From Roseomonas sp. (lineage in GTDB: Bacteria > Pseudomonadota > Alphaproteobacteria > Acetobacterales > Acetobacteraceae), in assembly GCA_020249415.1 (NCBI GenBank), contig JADCFR010000377.1:1-7981 (forward strand): DNA of 7,981 nucleotides, in the 5' to 3' direction. Below, in pieces: positions 1-6,307 of this stretch. The notes under the pieces are model-generated. The model was not told where the DNA came from and did not search any database. It was given only the letters and a program-made list of their open reading frames with translations. Position 1 is the stretch's first letter, and the number at the start of each line of letters is the position of its first letter. The position numbers and the translations under genes were made by a program.

Positions 1-162
1 CAAGCCATTGACCAAGCTCCGTTCATCCACGCTGCGCTTATTGCCGCCGCGCTTCGCCCGCGGGATCAGCGGTGCCAGCACCGCCCACTCCTCATCAGTA
101 AGGTCACTCGGGTACCGAAGCCCCCGGCGATCATAACGCGCACGATTTTCCTTGGTCCTCAT
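1..162 (-). CDS. IS5-family transposase, N-terminal part (runs off the window)
   Basis: Reading from the ATG at 162-160 to the window edge gives exactly 54 codons without a stop. The protein begins MRTKENRARYDRRGLRYPSD, followed by LTDEEWAVLAPLIPRAKRGG (residues 21-40) and a basic stretch NKRSVDERSLVNG. This is the typical N-terminal DUF4096-type DNA-binding region of IS5-family transposases, where an LTDEEW..L.PLIP pattern is diagnostic. The start is supported by a Shine-Dalgarno run AAGGAG about eight bases upstream on the minus strand. In the IS427 subgroup this part is often a separate orfA joined to a DDE-domain orfB by programmed frameshifting; whether that applies here lies beyond the window. 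The catalytic DDE residues are not visible, so activity cannot be judged. Confidence 0.93.
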   Translation of the reverse strand, partial: MRTKENRARYDRRGLRYPSDLTDEEWAVLAPLIPRAKRGGNKRSVDERSLVNGL

Positions 163-243
163 TGACCTGACTCCTTCCGAATCGAACAATCATCAGGGAA
201 TCACAAATGACTCAGGCCATTCAAGAAGTTCTCGGACGGGCTC
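1..243 (-). mobile_element. IS5-family insertion sequence, one end (rest beyond the window)
   Basis: The minus strand encodes the start of an IS5-family transposase, preceded by about 80 bases of non-coding DNA that ends in a likely IS terminus. Read inwards from 243, the terminus is GAGCCCGTCCGAGAACTTC. It is flanked outside by TTA at 244-246, which fits the TNA-type target duplication of the IS427/IS1031 subgroups (family knowledge). The other end, and so the second inverted repeat and target copy, lies outside the window. The exact boundary is therefore inferred from one side only. The element is cut by the window edge; nothing here shows that it is really truncated. Confidence 0.8.
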
Positions 244-246
244 TTA
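225..246. repeat. Probable IS terminal inverted repeat and TTA target site
   Basis: This is the outer end of the IS5-type element. The terminus starts GAGCCCGTCC at 243 and runs towards lower coordinates; TTA (244-246) abuts it as a possible target duplication. Only one end is visible, so the repeat cannot be confirmed by pairing. Confidence 0.45.
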
Positions 247-631
247 GGCCGAGGTCAGCCTTTATGACAGTGCCGTTGCGAGGAGCGCCAAAAAATCGCG
301 CGTTCGAGCGAAAGGCGAACATACTTTCCTGATCATCAAGTGGATTTTGGTTTCACCCATTTCCGCTACATGGGCCTGGCGGCGAACGGGACGCGCGTTC
401 AGGTTCTCACGCGACCCTTACGCGAGCCTGGGCGTTCAAGCCTGGCGAAAGGTAGTGGCGGCAGACAAGATGCCGCAGGGCAAGCCAATCAGGATCATGC
501 CCAAGGCTCGGAAGATTGTGTCGGTTGGTCCAGGGATGAAAACAAAAGCCTGTCGCTTTTTCAGCGCCTTATCGCCCAAGTCGCGCGCCCTGCCCTTGAC
601 GTGACGCCCTGGGGCGGGGAAGGGAAGGGGC
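247..631. other. Gene-free gap between the IS end and valS
   Basis: I recognise no protein or RNA gene in these 385 bases. Open frames exist on both strands: 340-666 and 347-604 plus; 436-663 minus, whose last 20 residues or so are hydrophobic. None has a convincing ribosome binding site with a matching start, they overlap one another, and two run into valS. A short frame at 264-332 continues from inside the IS and could be the tail of a gene split by the insertion, but 22 residues (beginning MTVPLRGAPKNR) are too few to identify it. The region must also carry the valS promoter unless that lies upstream of the IS. A TTGAC at 596-600 is only about 30 bases before the valS start and has no clear -10 partner. 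Confidence 0.6.
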
Positions 632-3331
632 ATGCTCGACAAGGTTTTCGACCCCGCCGCCATTGAACCCCGCCTTTATGCAGGCTGGGAGGCTTCAGGC
701 GCTTTTTCCGCCCATCCGGAAAGCCCCAAGCGCCCCTTCACCATCATGATCCCGCCGCCGAATGTGACCGGCAGCCTGCATATCGGCCATGCGCTGGATA
801 ATACCTTGCAGGATGTACTCATCCGCTGGCGGCGCATGCAGGGGCGCGATGCGCTGTGGCAGCCCGGCACGGACCATGCCGGCATTGCGACGCAAATGGT
901 GGTGGAACGCCTGCTGGCCGATCAGAAGCAGCCGGACCGCCGCGCCATGGGGCGCGAGGCCTTCCTGAAGCGCGTTTGGGAATGGAAGGCGGAATCGGGC
1001 GGCACCATCACGCGGCAATTGCGCCGGCTGGGTGCTTCGCTCGATTGGCCGCGCGAGCGCTTCACGATGGATGAGGGGCTATCAGCGGCGGTGCGCGAGG
1101 TTTTCGTGGCGCTGCACCGCCAGGGCCTGATCTATCGTGACCGGCGGCTGGTGAATTGGGACCCGAAATTCCTGACCGCGATTTCCGATCTGGAAGTCGA
1201 AAGCAAGGAAGTGAAGGGCAGCCTTTGGCATTTGCGCTACCCGGTGGAAGGCGCGCCGGGGCAGTTTTTGGTGGTGGCGACGACGCGCCCGGAAACCATG
1301 CTGGGCGATACCGCCGTTGCCGTGCACCCGGATGATGCGCGCTTCAAGGGTTTGATTGGCAAGCGCGTGATCCTGCCGCTATTGGGCCACGCCATTCCCG
1401 TGGTGGCGGATGAGTATTCCGATCCGGAAAAGGGCTCGGGCGCGGTCAAGATCACGCCCGCGCATGACTTCAATGATTTTGAGGTCGGGCGGCGCCATGA
1501 TCTGCCCATGCCATCCGTTTTGGATGCCGAAGGGCGCGTGATGCTGGATGAAATCAGCGCGCATTTCGCCGCCGCTGAGGGCATTGCCGATCACGCCTTT
1601 GTGCGCGGGCTGGCCGGGCAGGATCGCTTTGCGGCGCGCAAGGCGATCGTCGCGCGGCTTGAGGAACTGGAACTGGTCGAAAAGATCGAACCCCATACGC
1701 ATATGGTGCCTCATGGGGATCGTTCCGGCGTGCCGATTGAACCGCGCCTGACCCTGCAATGGTATGTGGATGCCAAGACCTTGGCCGCCCCCGCCATTCG
1801 TGCGGTGGAAACGGGCCAGACCGTATTTGCGCCCAAGCAATTCGAAAACATGTTCTTTGCCTGGATGCGTGACATCCAGCCCTGGTGCATTTCCCGCCAG
1901 CTTTGGTGGGGCCACCAAATCCCCGCCTGGTATGCGCCGGATGGCGAGGTTTTCGTCGCCCATACCGAAGAAGAAGCCCAGGCAGCCGCGCGCGCGAAAT
2001 ACGGCAAGCCAGTGGCGCTGACGCGTGATGAGGATGTGCTGGATACCTGGTTTTCCAGCGCGCTTTGGCCCTTTTCCACCATTGGCTGGCCGGAGAAAAC
2101 GCCGGAACTCGCGAAATACTATCCCGGCGATGTGCTGGTGACGGGTTGGGATATCATCTTTTTCTGGGTCGCCCGGATGATGATGATGGGCATTCATTTC
2201 ATGGGGGAAGTGCCCTTCAAGACCGTCTGCATCCATGGCCTGGTGCGCGATGAAAAGGGACAGAAAATGTCCAAATCGCGCGGCAATGTGATGGACCCGC
2301 TGGAATTGGTGGATGCCTATGGCGCGGATGCGCTGCGTTTTACGTTGTGTGCGCTGGCGGCGCCTGGGCGCGATATCAAGCTCGGCCGGCAGCGGGTGGA
2401 AAGCTATCGTTCCTTTGCGACGAAAATCTGGAATGCGGCGCGGTTTTGCGAAATGAACGGCATTGCGCCGGGGGCAGGGTTTGATCCGGGCTCGGCCAAG
2501 TTGCCGCTTTCGCGCTGGATTTTGGATGCCACCAATGCAGCGCTGGCGGAAGCGAATGCCGCGCTGGAGGGCTTCCGCTTCGATGATTACGCCAAGGCCT
2601 GCTATCGCTTCGCCTGGAATGATTTCTGCGATTGGTTCCTGGAATTCGCCAAGCCCGTGCTGAATGGCCCGGATGGTGCCGACAAGAATGAGGTGAAGGC
2701 GACCGCGGCGCATGTGCTGGGCGTGATCCTGCGCATGCTGCACCCCGTCATGCCCTTCATTACCGAGGAGCTGTGGCACCGCATGGGTTATGGCGCTGAA
2801 GGCAGCCTGATCCGCACTGCATGGCCGGAAGCCATGGCGGTGGCCGATGCCGCAGAAGCGCGCGCGGAGTTGGATTGGGTGGTGCGGTTGATTTCTGAAA
2901 TGCGCACCGTGCGGTCCGAGATGAATGTCGCCCCTTCCGTCACCGTGCCGCTGCTGATGGCCGGCGCCCGGCCCGAAAGCCTGGCGCGTGCCGAACGCTG
3001 GGCGGATGCCATCCGTCGCCTTGGTCGCGCCAGTGAAATCCGTGCTTTGAGTGGTGACCCACCCAAGGGCGTGGTGCAAGCCGTGCTGGATGAAACCACG
3101 CTGATGCTGCCCTTGGCCGATGTGATTGACTTCGCCGCCGAACGCGCCCGCCTTGGCAAGGAACGCATGCGCATCGAAGGCGAAGTGCAAAAGGTTGAAG
3201 CCAAGCTTGGCAGTGAGGCATTCATCTCTCGCGCGCCGGTGGAAATCGTGGAAGAAAACCGCGAAAGGCTGGCGGCCTGGCAGGCGGAAATCGCGCGGCT
3301 TGATGCCGCTTTGGCGCGGATTGCGGATTAG
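632..3331 (+). CDS. valS: Valyl-tRNA synthetase
   Basis: This cytoplasmic class I enzyme joins valine to tRNA-Val using ATP and hydrolyses mischarged Thr-tRNA-Val. The 899 residues match the usual length in alphaproteobacteria (E. coli ValRS is about 950). The catalytic HIGH motif is at 50-53 inside PPPNVTGSLHIGHALDNT, and KMSKS is at 545-549. The inserted CP1 editing domain is intact, with TTRPET at 217-222 and GSGAVKITPAHDFND from 268. The active-site blocks WCISRQLWWGHQIPAW (418-433) and DVLDTWFSSALW (468-479) are present. The helical anticodon-binding domain runs from about 627 to 770, and the C-terminal coiled-coil arm covers about 834-899. The start is the first ATG after an in-frame TGA at 602, with a purine-rich GGGAAGGGG just upstream. 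It lies upstream of ilvD on the same strand, separated by 119 bases. Nothing suggests damage. Confidence 0.98.
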   Translation: MLDKVFDPAAIEPRLYAGWEASGAFSAHPESPKRPFTIMIPPPNVTGSLHIGHALDNTLQDVLIRWRRMQGRDALWQPGTDHAGIATQMVVERLLADQKQPDRRAMGREAFLKRVWEWKAESGGTITRQLRRLGASLDWPRERFTMDEGLSAAVREVFVALHRQGLIYRDRRLVNWDPKFLTAISDLEVESKEVKGSLWHLRYPVEGAPGQFLVVATTRPETMLGDTAVAVHPDDARFKGLIGKRVILPLLGHAIPVVADEYSDPEKGSGAVKITPAHDFNDFEVGRRHDLPMPSVLDAEGRVMLDEISAHFAAAEGIADHAFVRGLAGQDRFAARKAIVARLEELELVEKIEPHTHMVPHGDRSGVPIEPRLTLQWYVDAKTLAAPAIRAVETGQTVFAPKQFENMFFAWMRDIQPWCISRQLWWGHQIPAWYAPDGEVFVAHTEEEAQAAARAKYGKPVALTRDEDVLDTWFSSALWPFSTIGWPEKTPELAKYYPGDVLVTGWDIIFFWVARMMMMGIHFMGEVPFKTVCIHGLVRDEKGQKMSKSRGNVMDPLELVDAYGADALRFTLCALAAPGRDIKLGRQRVESYRSFATKIWNAARFCEMNGIAPGAGFDPGSAKLPLSRWILDATNAALAEANAALEGFRFDDYAKACYRFAWNDFCDWFLEFAKPVLNGPDGADKNEVKATAAHVLGVILRMLHPVMPFITEELWHRMGYGAEGSLIRTAWPEAMAVADAAEARAELDWVVRLISEMRTVRSEMNVAPSVTVPLLMAGARPESLARAERWADAIRRLGRASEIRALSGDPPKGVVQAVLDETTLMLPLADVIDFAAERARLGKERMRIEGEVQKVEAKLGSEAFISRAPVEIVEENRERLAAWQAEIARLDAALARIAD

Positions 3332-3356
3332 CGCATGCTGCCCGGAAATCATGCGC
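3331..3356 (+). terminator. Short inverted repeat just after valS
   Basis: GCGCATG (3331-3337) and CATGCGC (3350-3356) form a perfect 7-bp stem with a 12-base loop that starts at the last base of the valS stop codon. No T-run follows, so it is a weak candidate terminator, or a transcript-end stabiliser, rather than a classic intrinsic terminator. The large loop lowers its stability. Confidence 0.35.
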
Positions 3357-3403
3357 GCTTGACGTCACGCGATACCACAAACAGCGCTTTGGTTCATGTA
3401 AAG

Positions 3404-3419
3404 GCGATCGGTGGATCGC
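3404..3419 (+). promoter_or_regulatory. Small hairpin in the ilvD leader
   Basis: GCGATC (3404-3409) pairs perfectly with GATCGC (3414-3419) around a GGTG tetraloop. It ends 16 bases before the ilvD ribosome binding site. It could shape the 5' leader or be a short operator; no competing structure, T-run or regulatory codon run is visible to support attenuation. Upstream, an 8-bp palindrome TGACGTCA lies at 3360-3367 and contributes a TTGACG (3359-3364) with no good -10 at normal spacing. I therefore do not call a promoter. Confidence 0.3.
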
Positions 3420-3435
3420 GTTCTGAAAATCCAGC

Positions 3436-3441
3436 AGGAGG
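3436..3441 (+). promoter_or_regulatory. Strong ribosome binding site that decides the ilvD start
   Basis: AGGAGG is a full Shine-Dalgarno match. It lies three bases before the ATG at 3445, which is too close, and nine bases before the in-frame ATG at 3451, which is a normal distance. This favours 3451 as the start. Confidence 0.8.
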
Positions 3442-3450
3442 AAAATGACG

Positions 3451-5169
3451 ATGACAAAATGGGATAAGTCAAAACTGCCGAGCCGGCACACCACCATGGG
3501 GCCGGAACGCGCGCCGCATCGTTCCTATTATTACGCCATGGGGTTGACGCAGGAAGAAATCACGCAGCCGCTCGTCGGTGTCGCTTCCTGCTGGAATGAA
3601 GCCGCACCCTGCAATATCGCCCTGTCGCGCCAGGCGCAGGCAGCGAAGATCGGCGTGAAGGAAGCCGGCGCGACGCCGCGCGAATTCACCACCATCACGG
3701 TGACTGACGGCATCGCGATGGGCCATCAATCCATGAAATCCTCGCTCGCGTCGCGCGACACCATCGCGGATTCCATTGAACTGACGATGCGCGGGCATTG
3801 CTATGATGCGCTGGTTGGCATCGCGGGCTGCGACAAGTCACTCCCTGGCGTCATGATGTCCATGATCCGGCTGAATGTGCCTTCCGTCTTCATGTATGGC
3901 GGGTCCATCATGCCGGGCAAGCATCATGGCCGCGATGTCACGGTGCTGGATGTGTTTGAAGCGGTGGGCAAGCACGCTGCCGGCAGCATGTCTGATGAGG
4001 AATTGGATGAGCTGGAACGCCATGCCTGTCCGGGTGCGGGTGCTTGCGGCGGGCAGTTCACCGCCAATACCATGGCCTGCGTTTCGGAAATGATCGGGCT
4101 TGCGCTGCCCTTTTCTGCCGGCGCGCCGGCCCCCGATGAAGACCGCGACCGTTGGGCGATTGAATCAGGCCGCGCCGTGGTGGAACTGATCCGCCGCAAT
4201 ATCCGCCCGCGCGATATCGTGACGCTGGATTCCTTGCACAACGCGGCAGCGATTGTGGGTGCGACCGGTGGTTCGACCAATGCCGCGCTGCATCTGCCCG
4301 CCATGGCGCATGAAGCAGGCATCCGCTTCACCTTGCAGGATGTCGCCGAGATCATGCGCAAGACGCCGCATATCGCCGACCTGAAGCCCGGTGGGCGTTA
4401 CGTGGCCGCCGATGTGCATCGCATTGGTGGCGTGCCCATCATCATCAAGGCGTTGATTGATGGTGGCTATGTGAAGGGCGATTGCATGACCGTCACCGGC
4501 AAGACCATTGCCGAAAATCACCGTGAGGTGATCGTCCCGAAGGATCAGGATGTGGTGCGCCCCTGTTCCGATCCGATCAGCCCTATCGGTGGTGTTGTCT
4601 CCCTGCATGGCAATCTGGCGCCTGAGGGTGCGATTGTGAAAATCGCCGGCATGGAGAAGCTCCGCTTCGAAGGCACCGCGCTTTGCTTTGATTGCGAAGA
4701 AGATGCCTTCAAGGCCGTGGAAATGCGCGCCTATAAGCCGGGCGATATCATCATCGTGCGCTATGAAGGCCCTAAGGGTGGGCCTGGCATGCGCGAGATG
4801 CTCTCCACCACCTCGGCCATTTACGGTCAGGGCATGGGGGATAAGGTGGCGCTGATCACCGATGGGCGTTTTTCGGGTGCGACGCGCGGCTTTTGTATCG
4901 GCCATGTCGGGCCGGAAGCCGCGGTGGGCGGGCCAATTGCGCTGCTGCGTGATGGCGACAGGATCATCATTGATGCCGATAAGGGCACGATTGATGTCGC
5001 CCTTTCCGATGAGGAATTGGCCAAGCGCCGCGCCGCATGGAAGCCGCGCAAGACCGATTACAATTCGGGCGTGCTCTGGAAATATGCGCAGCTTGTGGGC
5101 CCGGCCTATCTTGGTGCCGTGACGCATCCGGGCGGTGGGGCTGAGACCCATTGCTACGCGGATCAGTGA
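3451..5169 (+). CDS. ilvD: Dihydroxy-acid dehydratase (valine/isoleucine biosynthesis)
   Basis: IlvD dehydrates 2,3-dihydroxy-3-methylbutanoate and its isoleucine-pathway homologue to the 2-keto acids that are transaminated to valine and isoleucine; it is cytoplasmic and needs Mg and an Fe-S cluster. The 572 residues (574 from the ATG at 3445) begin [14 protein letters not shown]. Signature one, [11 protein letters not shown], spans 126-136, and signature two, [11 protein letters not shown], starts at 468. Probable cluster ligands are C54 (in [10 protein letters not shown]), C127 (in CDKS) and C199 (in GAGACGGQF). Length and motif style match the shorter clade of the M. tuberculosis and plant type, known for [2Fe-2S], rather than the roughly 616-residue E. 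coli type; the cluster assignment is inference. Related sugar-acid dehydratases (Edd and others) share these signatures, but the whole sequence reads as IlvD. Its stop codon overlaps the next gene by four bases. Confidence 0.97.
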   Translation: MTKWDKSKLPSRHTTMGPERAPHRSYYYAMGLTQEEITQPLVGVASCWNEAAPCNIALSRQAQAAKIGVKEAGATPREFTTITVTDGIAMGHQSMKSSLASRDTIADSIELTMRGHCYDALVGIAGCDKSLPGVMMSMIRLNVPSVFMYGGSIMPGKHHGRDVTVLDVFEAVGKHAAGSMSDEELDELERHACPGAGACGGQFTANTMACVSEMIGLALPFSAGAPAPDEDRDRWAIESGRAVVELIRRNIRPRDIVTLDSLHNAAAIVGATGGSTNAALHLPAMAHEAGIRFTLQDVAEIMRKTPHIADLKPGGRYVAADVHRIGGVPIIIKALIDGGYVKGDCMTVTGKTIAENHREVIVPKDQDVVRPCSDPISPIGGVVSLHGNLAPEGAIVKIAGMEKLRFEGTALCFDCEEDAFKAVEMRAYKPGDIIIVRYEGPKGGPGMREMLSTTSAIYGQGMGDKVALITDGRFSGATRGFCIGHVGPEAAVGGPIALLRDGDRIIIDADKGTIDVALSDEELAKRRAAWKPRKTDYNSGVLWKYAQLVGPAYLGAVTHPGGGAETHCYADQ

Positions 5170-5582
5170 TCCGCGCCGCGCTTCTTGCTGTGATGCTCTG
5201 CGCTGCCGGCCCGCTCGCGGCGCAGGGCTTTGGCGGCGTGTGGCAAGGCCGGCTGACCTGTGATGCCGTGCCGGGCATTACCCAAGCACCTTTGGCGGCC
5301 CCTTTCACCATAAGGGTGGATGGGGCGGTCGCGAAATATGAACGCCCGGTGCTCTCGGCTTCCGGGGCGCGCACGGGTGCTTGGGAAAGGGGCGAGGGGC
5401 GGGTTGGGGTGGATGGTGCTTTGGTGTTGGTGGGCGGGTCTTCCGGGCGCGGCTTTCACTATCGCGCGCGCTATGAAGGGCGGCTTGGCGCGGATGGCGT
5501 CGCGCAATTTACCGGGACGCAGGATTGGATGCTGGATGATCGCGATTTCACGCGGGTTTGTGCGATTGAATTGCGGCGGTGA
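5166..5582 (+). CDS. Small secreted protein of unknown function
   Basis: I do not recognise a named family. The 138 residues start [20 protein letters not shown], a clear Sec signal peptide with likely cleavage near residue 19 or 20. The mature part is Gly-rich and probably beta-stranded, with short blocks such as [10 protein letters not shown] and [14 protein letters not shown] that look like a small beta-sandwich or barrel (inference). Two Cys remain after cleavage, C32 and C132 near the two ends, and could form a disulphide in the periplasm. I chose the GTG at 5166 because GTGA overlaps the ilvD stop, a usual coupling arrangement. A TTG at 5151 would add five residues and is the alternative. 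No good ribosome binding site is seen for the GTG, so translation may depend on ilvD. A diverged copy of its last 13 codons lies at 6080-6121. Confidence 0.65.
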   Translation: MIRAALLAVMLCAAGPLAAQGFGGVWQGRLTCDAVPGITQAPLAAPFTIRVDGAVAKYERPVLSASGARTGAWERGEGRVGVDGALVLVGGSSGRGFHYRARYEGRLGADGVAQFTGTQDWMLDDRDFTRVCAIELRR

Positions 5583-5612
5583 TCAAATATTTCGCATGAA
5601 AATGCCCTGATC
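5581..5612 (+). repeat. Stem-loop at the stop codon, copy 1
   Basis: GATCA (5581-5585) pairs with TGATC (5608-5612), and inside it GCAT (5594-5597) pairs with ATGC (5602-5605) around a GAAA loop. It starts within the TGA stop of the secreted protein. The same 32-base arrangement, with the same two stems but different intervening bases, recurs at 6120-6151. No T-run follows, so terminator function is only a guess. Confidence 0.4.
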
Positions 5613-5681
5613 CAGCCAAGGCGCTGACATGGAGGCATGGTGACATTCCCTTGATTTCAAAAGGATCAAAGGGGGTGTTGG

Positions 5682-6065
5682 ATGCGCCTGATCACCTTGC
5701 CTGTGCCTTTAGTGCTGTTGCTCATGCTTGGCGGGTGCTTCGCCCTTGGTGAGTATGAAGGCGGGTATTACGGTTATGAGTCTAGCGGTGGCGTCTATGC
5801 GCCGCAACGCCGACACGCGCCCCCGCCTTTCTGGCATCGCGACCGCCCACGGCTATGGCACCATCATGCTCGGCCACGGCACCATCCCGGTTCACCGCTG
5901 CATCCGCGTCCGCTCTTTCCCTTTTCATCTCCTTCATCGCCCCAAACGCGGCCACATGTCTTTTCCAGTCCACCGTTTCGGTCAAACCCGCACACGCAGT
6001 CGCCCATACGCCCTTCTCCCCCTTCCAGGCCGGCTTCGTCACATCGGCCGACCTCAAAAAAATAG
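5682..6065 (+). CDS. Small His/Pro-rich lipoprotein, function unknown
   Basis: The 127-residue product begins MRLITLPVPLVLLLMLGGCF, a lipoprotein signal peptide with lipobox LGGC, so residue C19 would be lipidated and membrane-anchored on the periplasmic side. A Gly/Tyr segment follows (EYEGGYYGYESSGG, residues 24-37). Next comes an Arg/His/Pro/Trp-rich stretch (about 42-80, with WHHHARPRHHP) and then a Ser/Pro-rich tail ending in SKK. There are 11 His in all, which could bind metal, but no defined site is visible. The tail looks low-complexity and disordered. The start has GGGGG six bases upstream. Similar short YG/PH-rich lipoproteins are common in Acetobacteraceae (general impression). A decayed relative may lie just downstream at 6157-6307. 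The frame is open and plausible, but the tail composition leaves some doubt about its exact end. Confidence 0.6.
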   Translation: MRLITLPVPLVLLLMLGGCFALGEYEGGYYGYESSGGVYAPQRRHAPPPFWHRDRPRLWHHHARPRHHPGSPLHPRPLFPFSSPSSPQTRPHVFSSPPFRSNPHTQSPIRPSPPSRPASSHRPTSKK

Positions 6066-6076
6066 CGCTTGGGTGA

Positions 6077-6121
6077 GGGCGTGATTTCACGCGGGTCTGC
6101 GCCGTTGCGGGGCAGCGTTGA
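6077..6121 (+). pseudogene. C-terminal remnant of a second copy of the secreted protein
   Basis: From 6080 the frame reads RDFTRVCA, then VAGQR and TGA. The intact gene at 5541-5582 ends RDFTRVCA, then IELRR and TGA, so the last 13 codons align without gaps at a constant offset of 539 bases. Within the eight shared residues, all four base changes are synonymous, so this copy was under protein-level selection before it decayed. It is a diverged paralogue rather than a recent repeat. An in-frame TGA at 6074-6076 sits immediately before the fragment, and nothing upstream resembles the rest of the gene. By my count, similarity over 5541-5613 against 6080-6152 is about 51 of 73 bases. Confidence 0.6.
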
Positions 6122-6151
6122 TCAAGCCGGCATCACGAAAATGCGCTGATC
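6120..6151 (+). repeat. Stem-loop at the remnant stop codon, copy 2
   Basis: GATCA (6120-6124) and TGATC (6147-6151) enclose GCAT (6130-6133) and ATGC (6141-6144). Both stems of copy 1 (5581-5612) are kept while most unpaired bases between the left arms differ. As in copy 1, it begins inside the TGA stop codon. Total length is again 32 bases. Confidence 0.4.
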
Positions 6152-6156
6152 TCCCC

Positions 6157-6307
6157 CGGCGGTGGGCATTATTGCTGGCGCTGAGCGGCCGCCTTGCAGG
6201 CGGTAACGATGACGCGCTGTCTTTATGCGTAGGGCGGCTATGGCCAAGGCCCCATCACCACAGCTACCGCGCCCGCGATCCGCCGCGGCACCCTTGCGAC
6301 GTGCGCC
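6157..6307 (+). pseudogene. Decayed lipoprotein-like reading frame
   Basis: Frame one reads RRWALLLALSGRLAGG from 6157, a good lipoprotein signal core except that the lipobox Cys is Arg (CGC at 6190-6192; TGC would give LSGC). Further on, PRPHHHSYRARDPPRHP (about 6242-6292) resembles the His/Arg/Pro segment of the lipoprotein at 5682. No start codon is in frame: the nearest, ATGCGC at 6141, is out of register by one base. The bases encoding LLLALSG also resemble the signal-coding part of 5682-6065 (roughly 15 of 20 by eye). I infer a dead relative of the upstream lipoprotein. The frame stays open to 6372 but runs into the convergent gene, so its end is unknown. The similarity is short and could be partly composition. 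Confidence 0.35.
6189..6203. terminator. Compact hairpin between convergent genes
   Basis: CCGCCT (6189-6194) and AGGCGG (6198-6203) form a perfect 6-bp GC-rich stem with loop TGC. It lies in the gap where the plus-strand lipoprotein and the minus-strand receptor gene converge, where a bidirectional terminator would be expected. Neither strand has a T-run after it, so function is unproven. Confidence 0.3.

Noticed and set aside
436..663. 75-codon minus-strand frame upstream of valS with a hydrophobic C-terminus
   Set aside because: It starts inside valS, has no ribosome site, and its hydrophobic stretch alone is not evidence of a membrane protein; competing frames exist on the plus strand.
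1379..3352. 657-codon open frame on the minus strand opposite valS
   Set aside because: It lies antisense to an unmistakable valS, is rich in His/Arg/Gln as mirror frames of GC-rich genes are, and has no recognisable domain.
3359..3400. TTGACG at 3359 as a promoter for ilvD
   Set aside because: No acceptable -10 box at 15-19 bases; the nearest AT-rich hexamers are at wrong distances.
3411..3467. Short GTG-started frame across the ilvD start, as a leader peptide
   Set aside because: Its stop lies inside ilvD, it lacks a ribosome site and shows no run of branched-chain codons, so an attenuation role is not supported.
4165..5151. 328-codon open frame on the minus strand opposite ilvD
   Set aside because: Antisense shadow of ilvD, produced by its codon bias; no ribosome site and no family features.
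5728..6084. 118-codon plus-strand frame overlapping the lipoprotein
   Set aside because: No ribosome site, no signal or domain; the 5682 frame has a proper lipobox and explains the region better.
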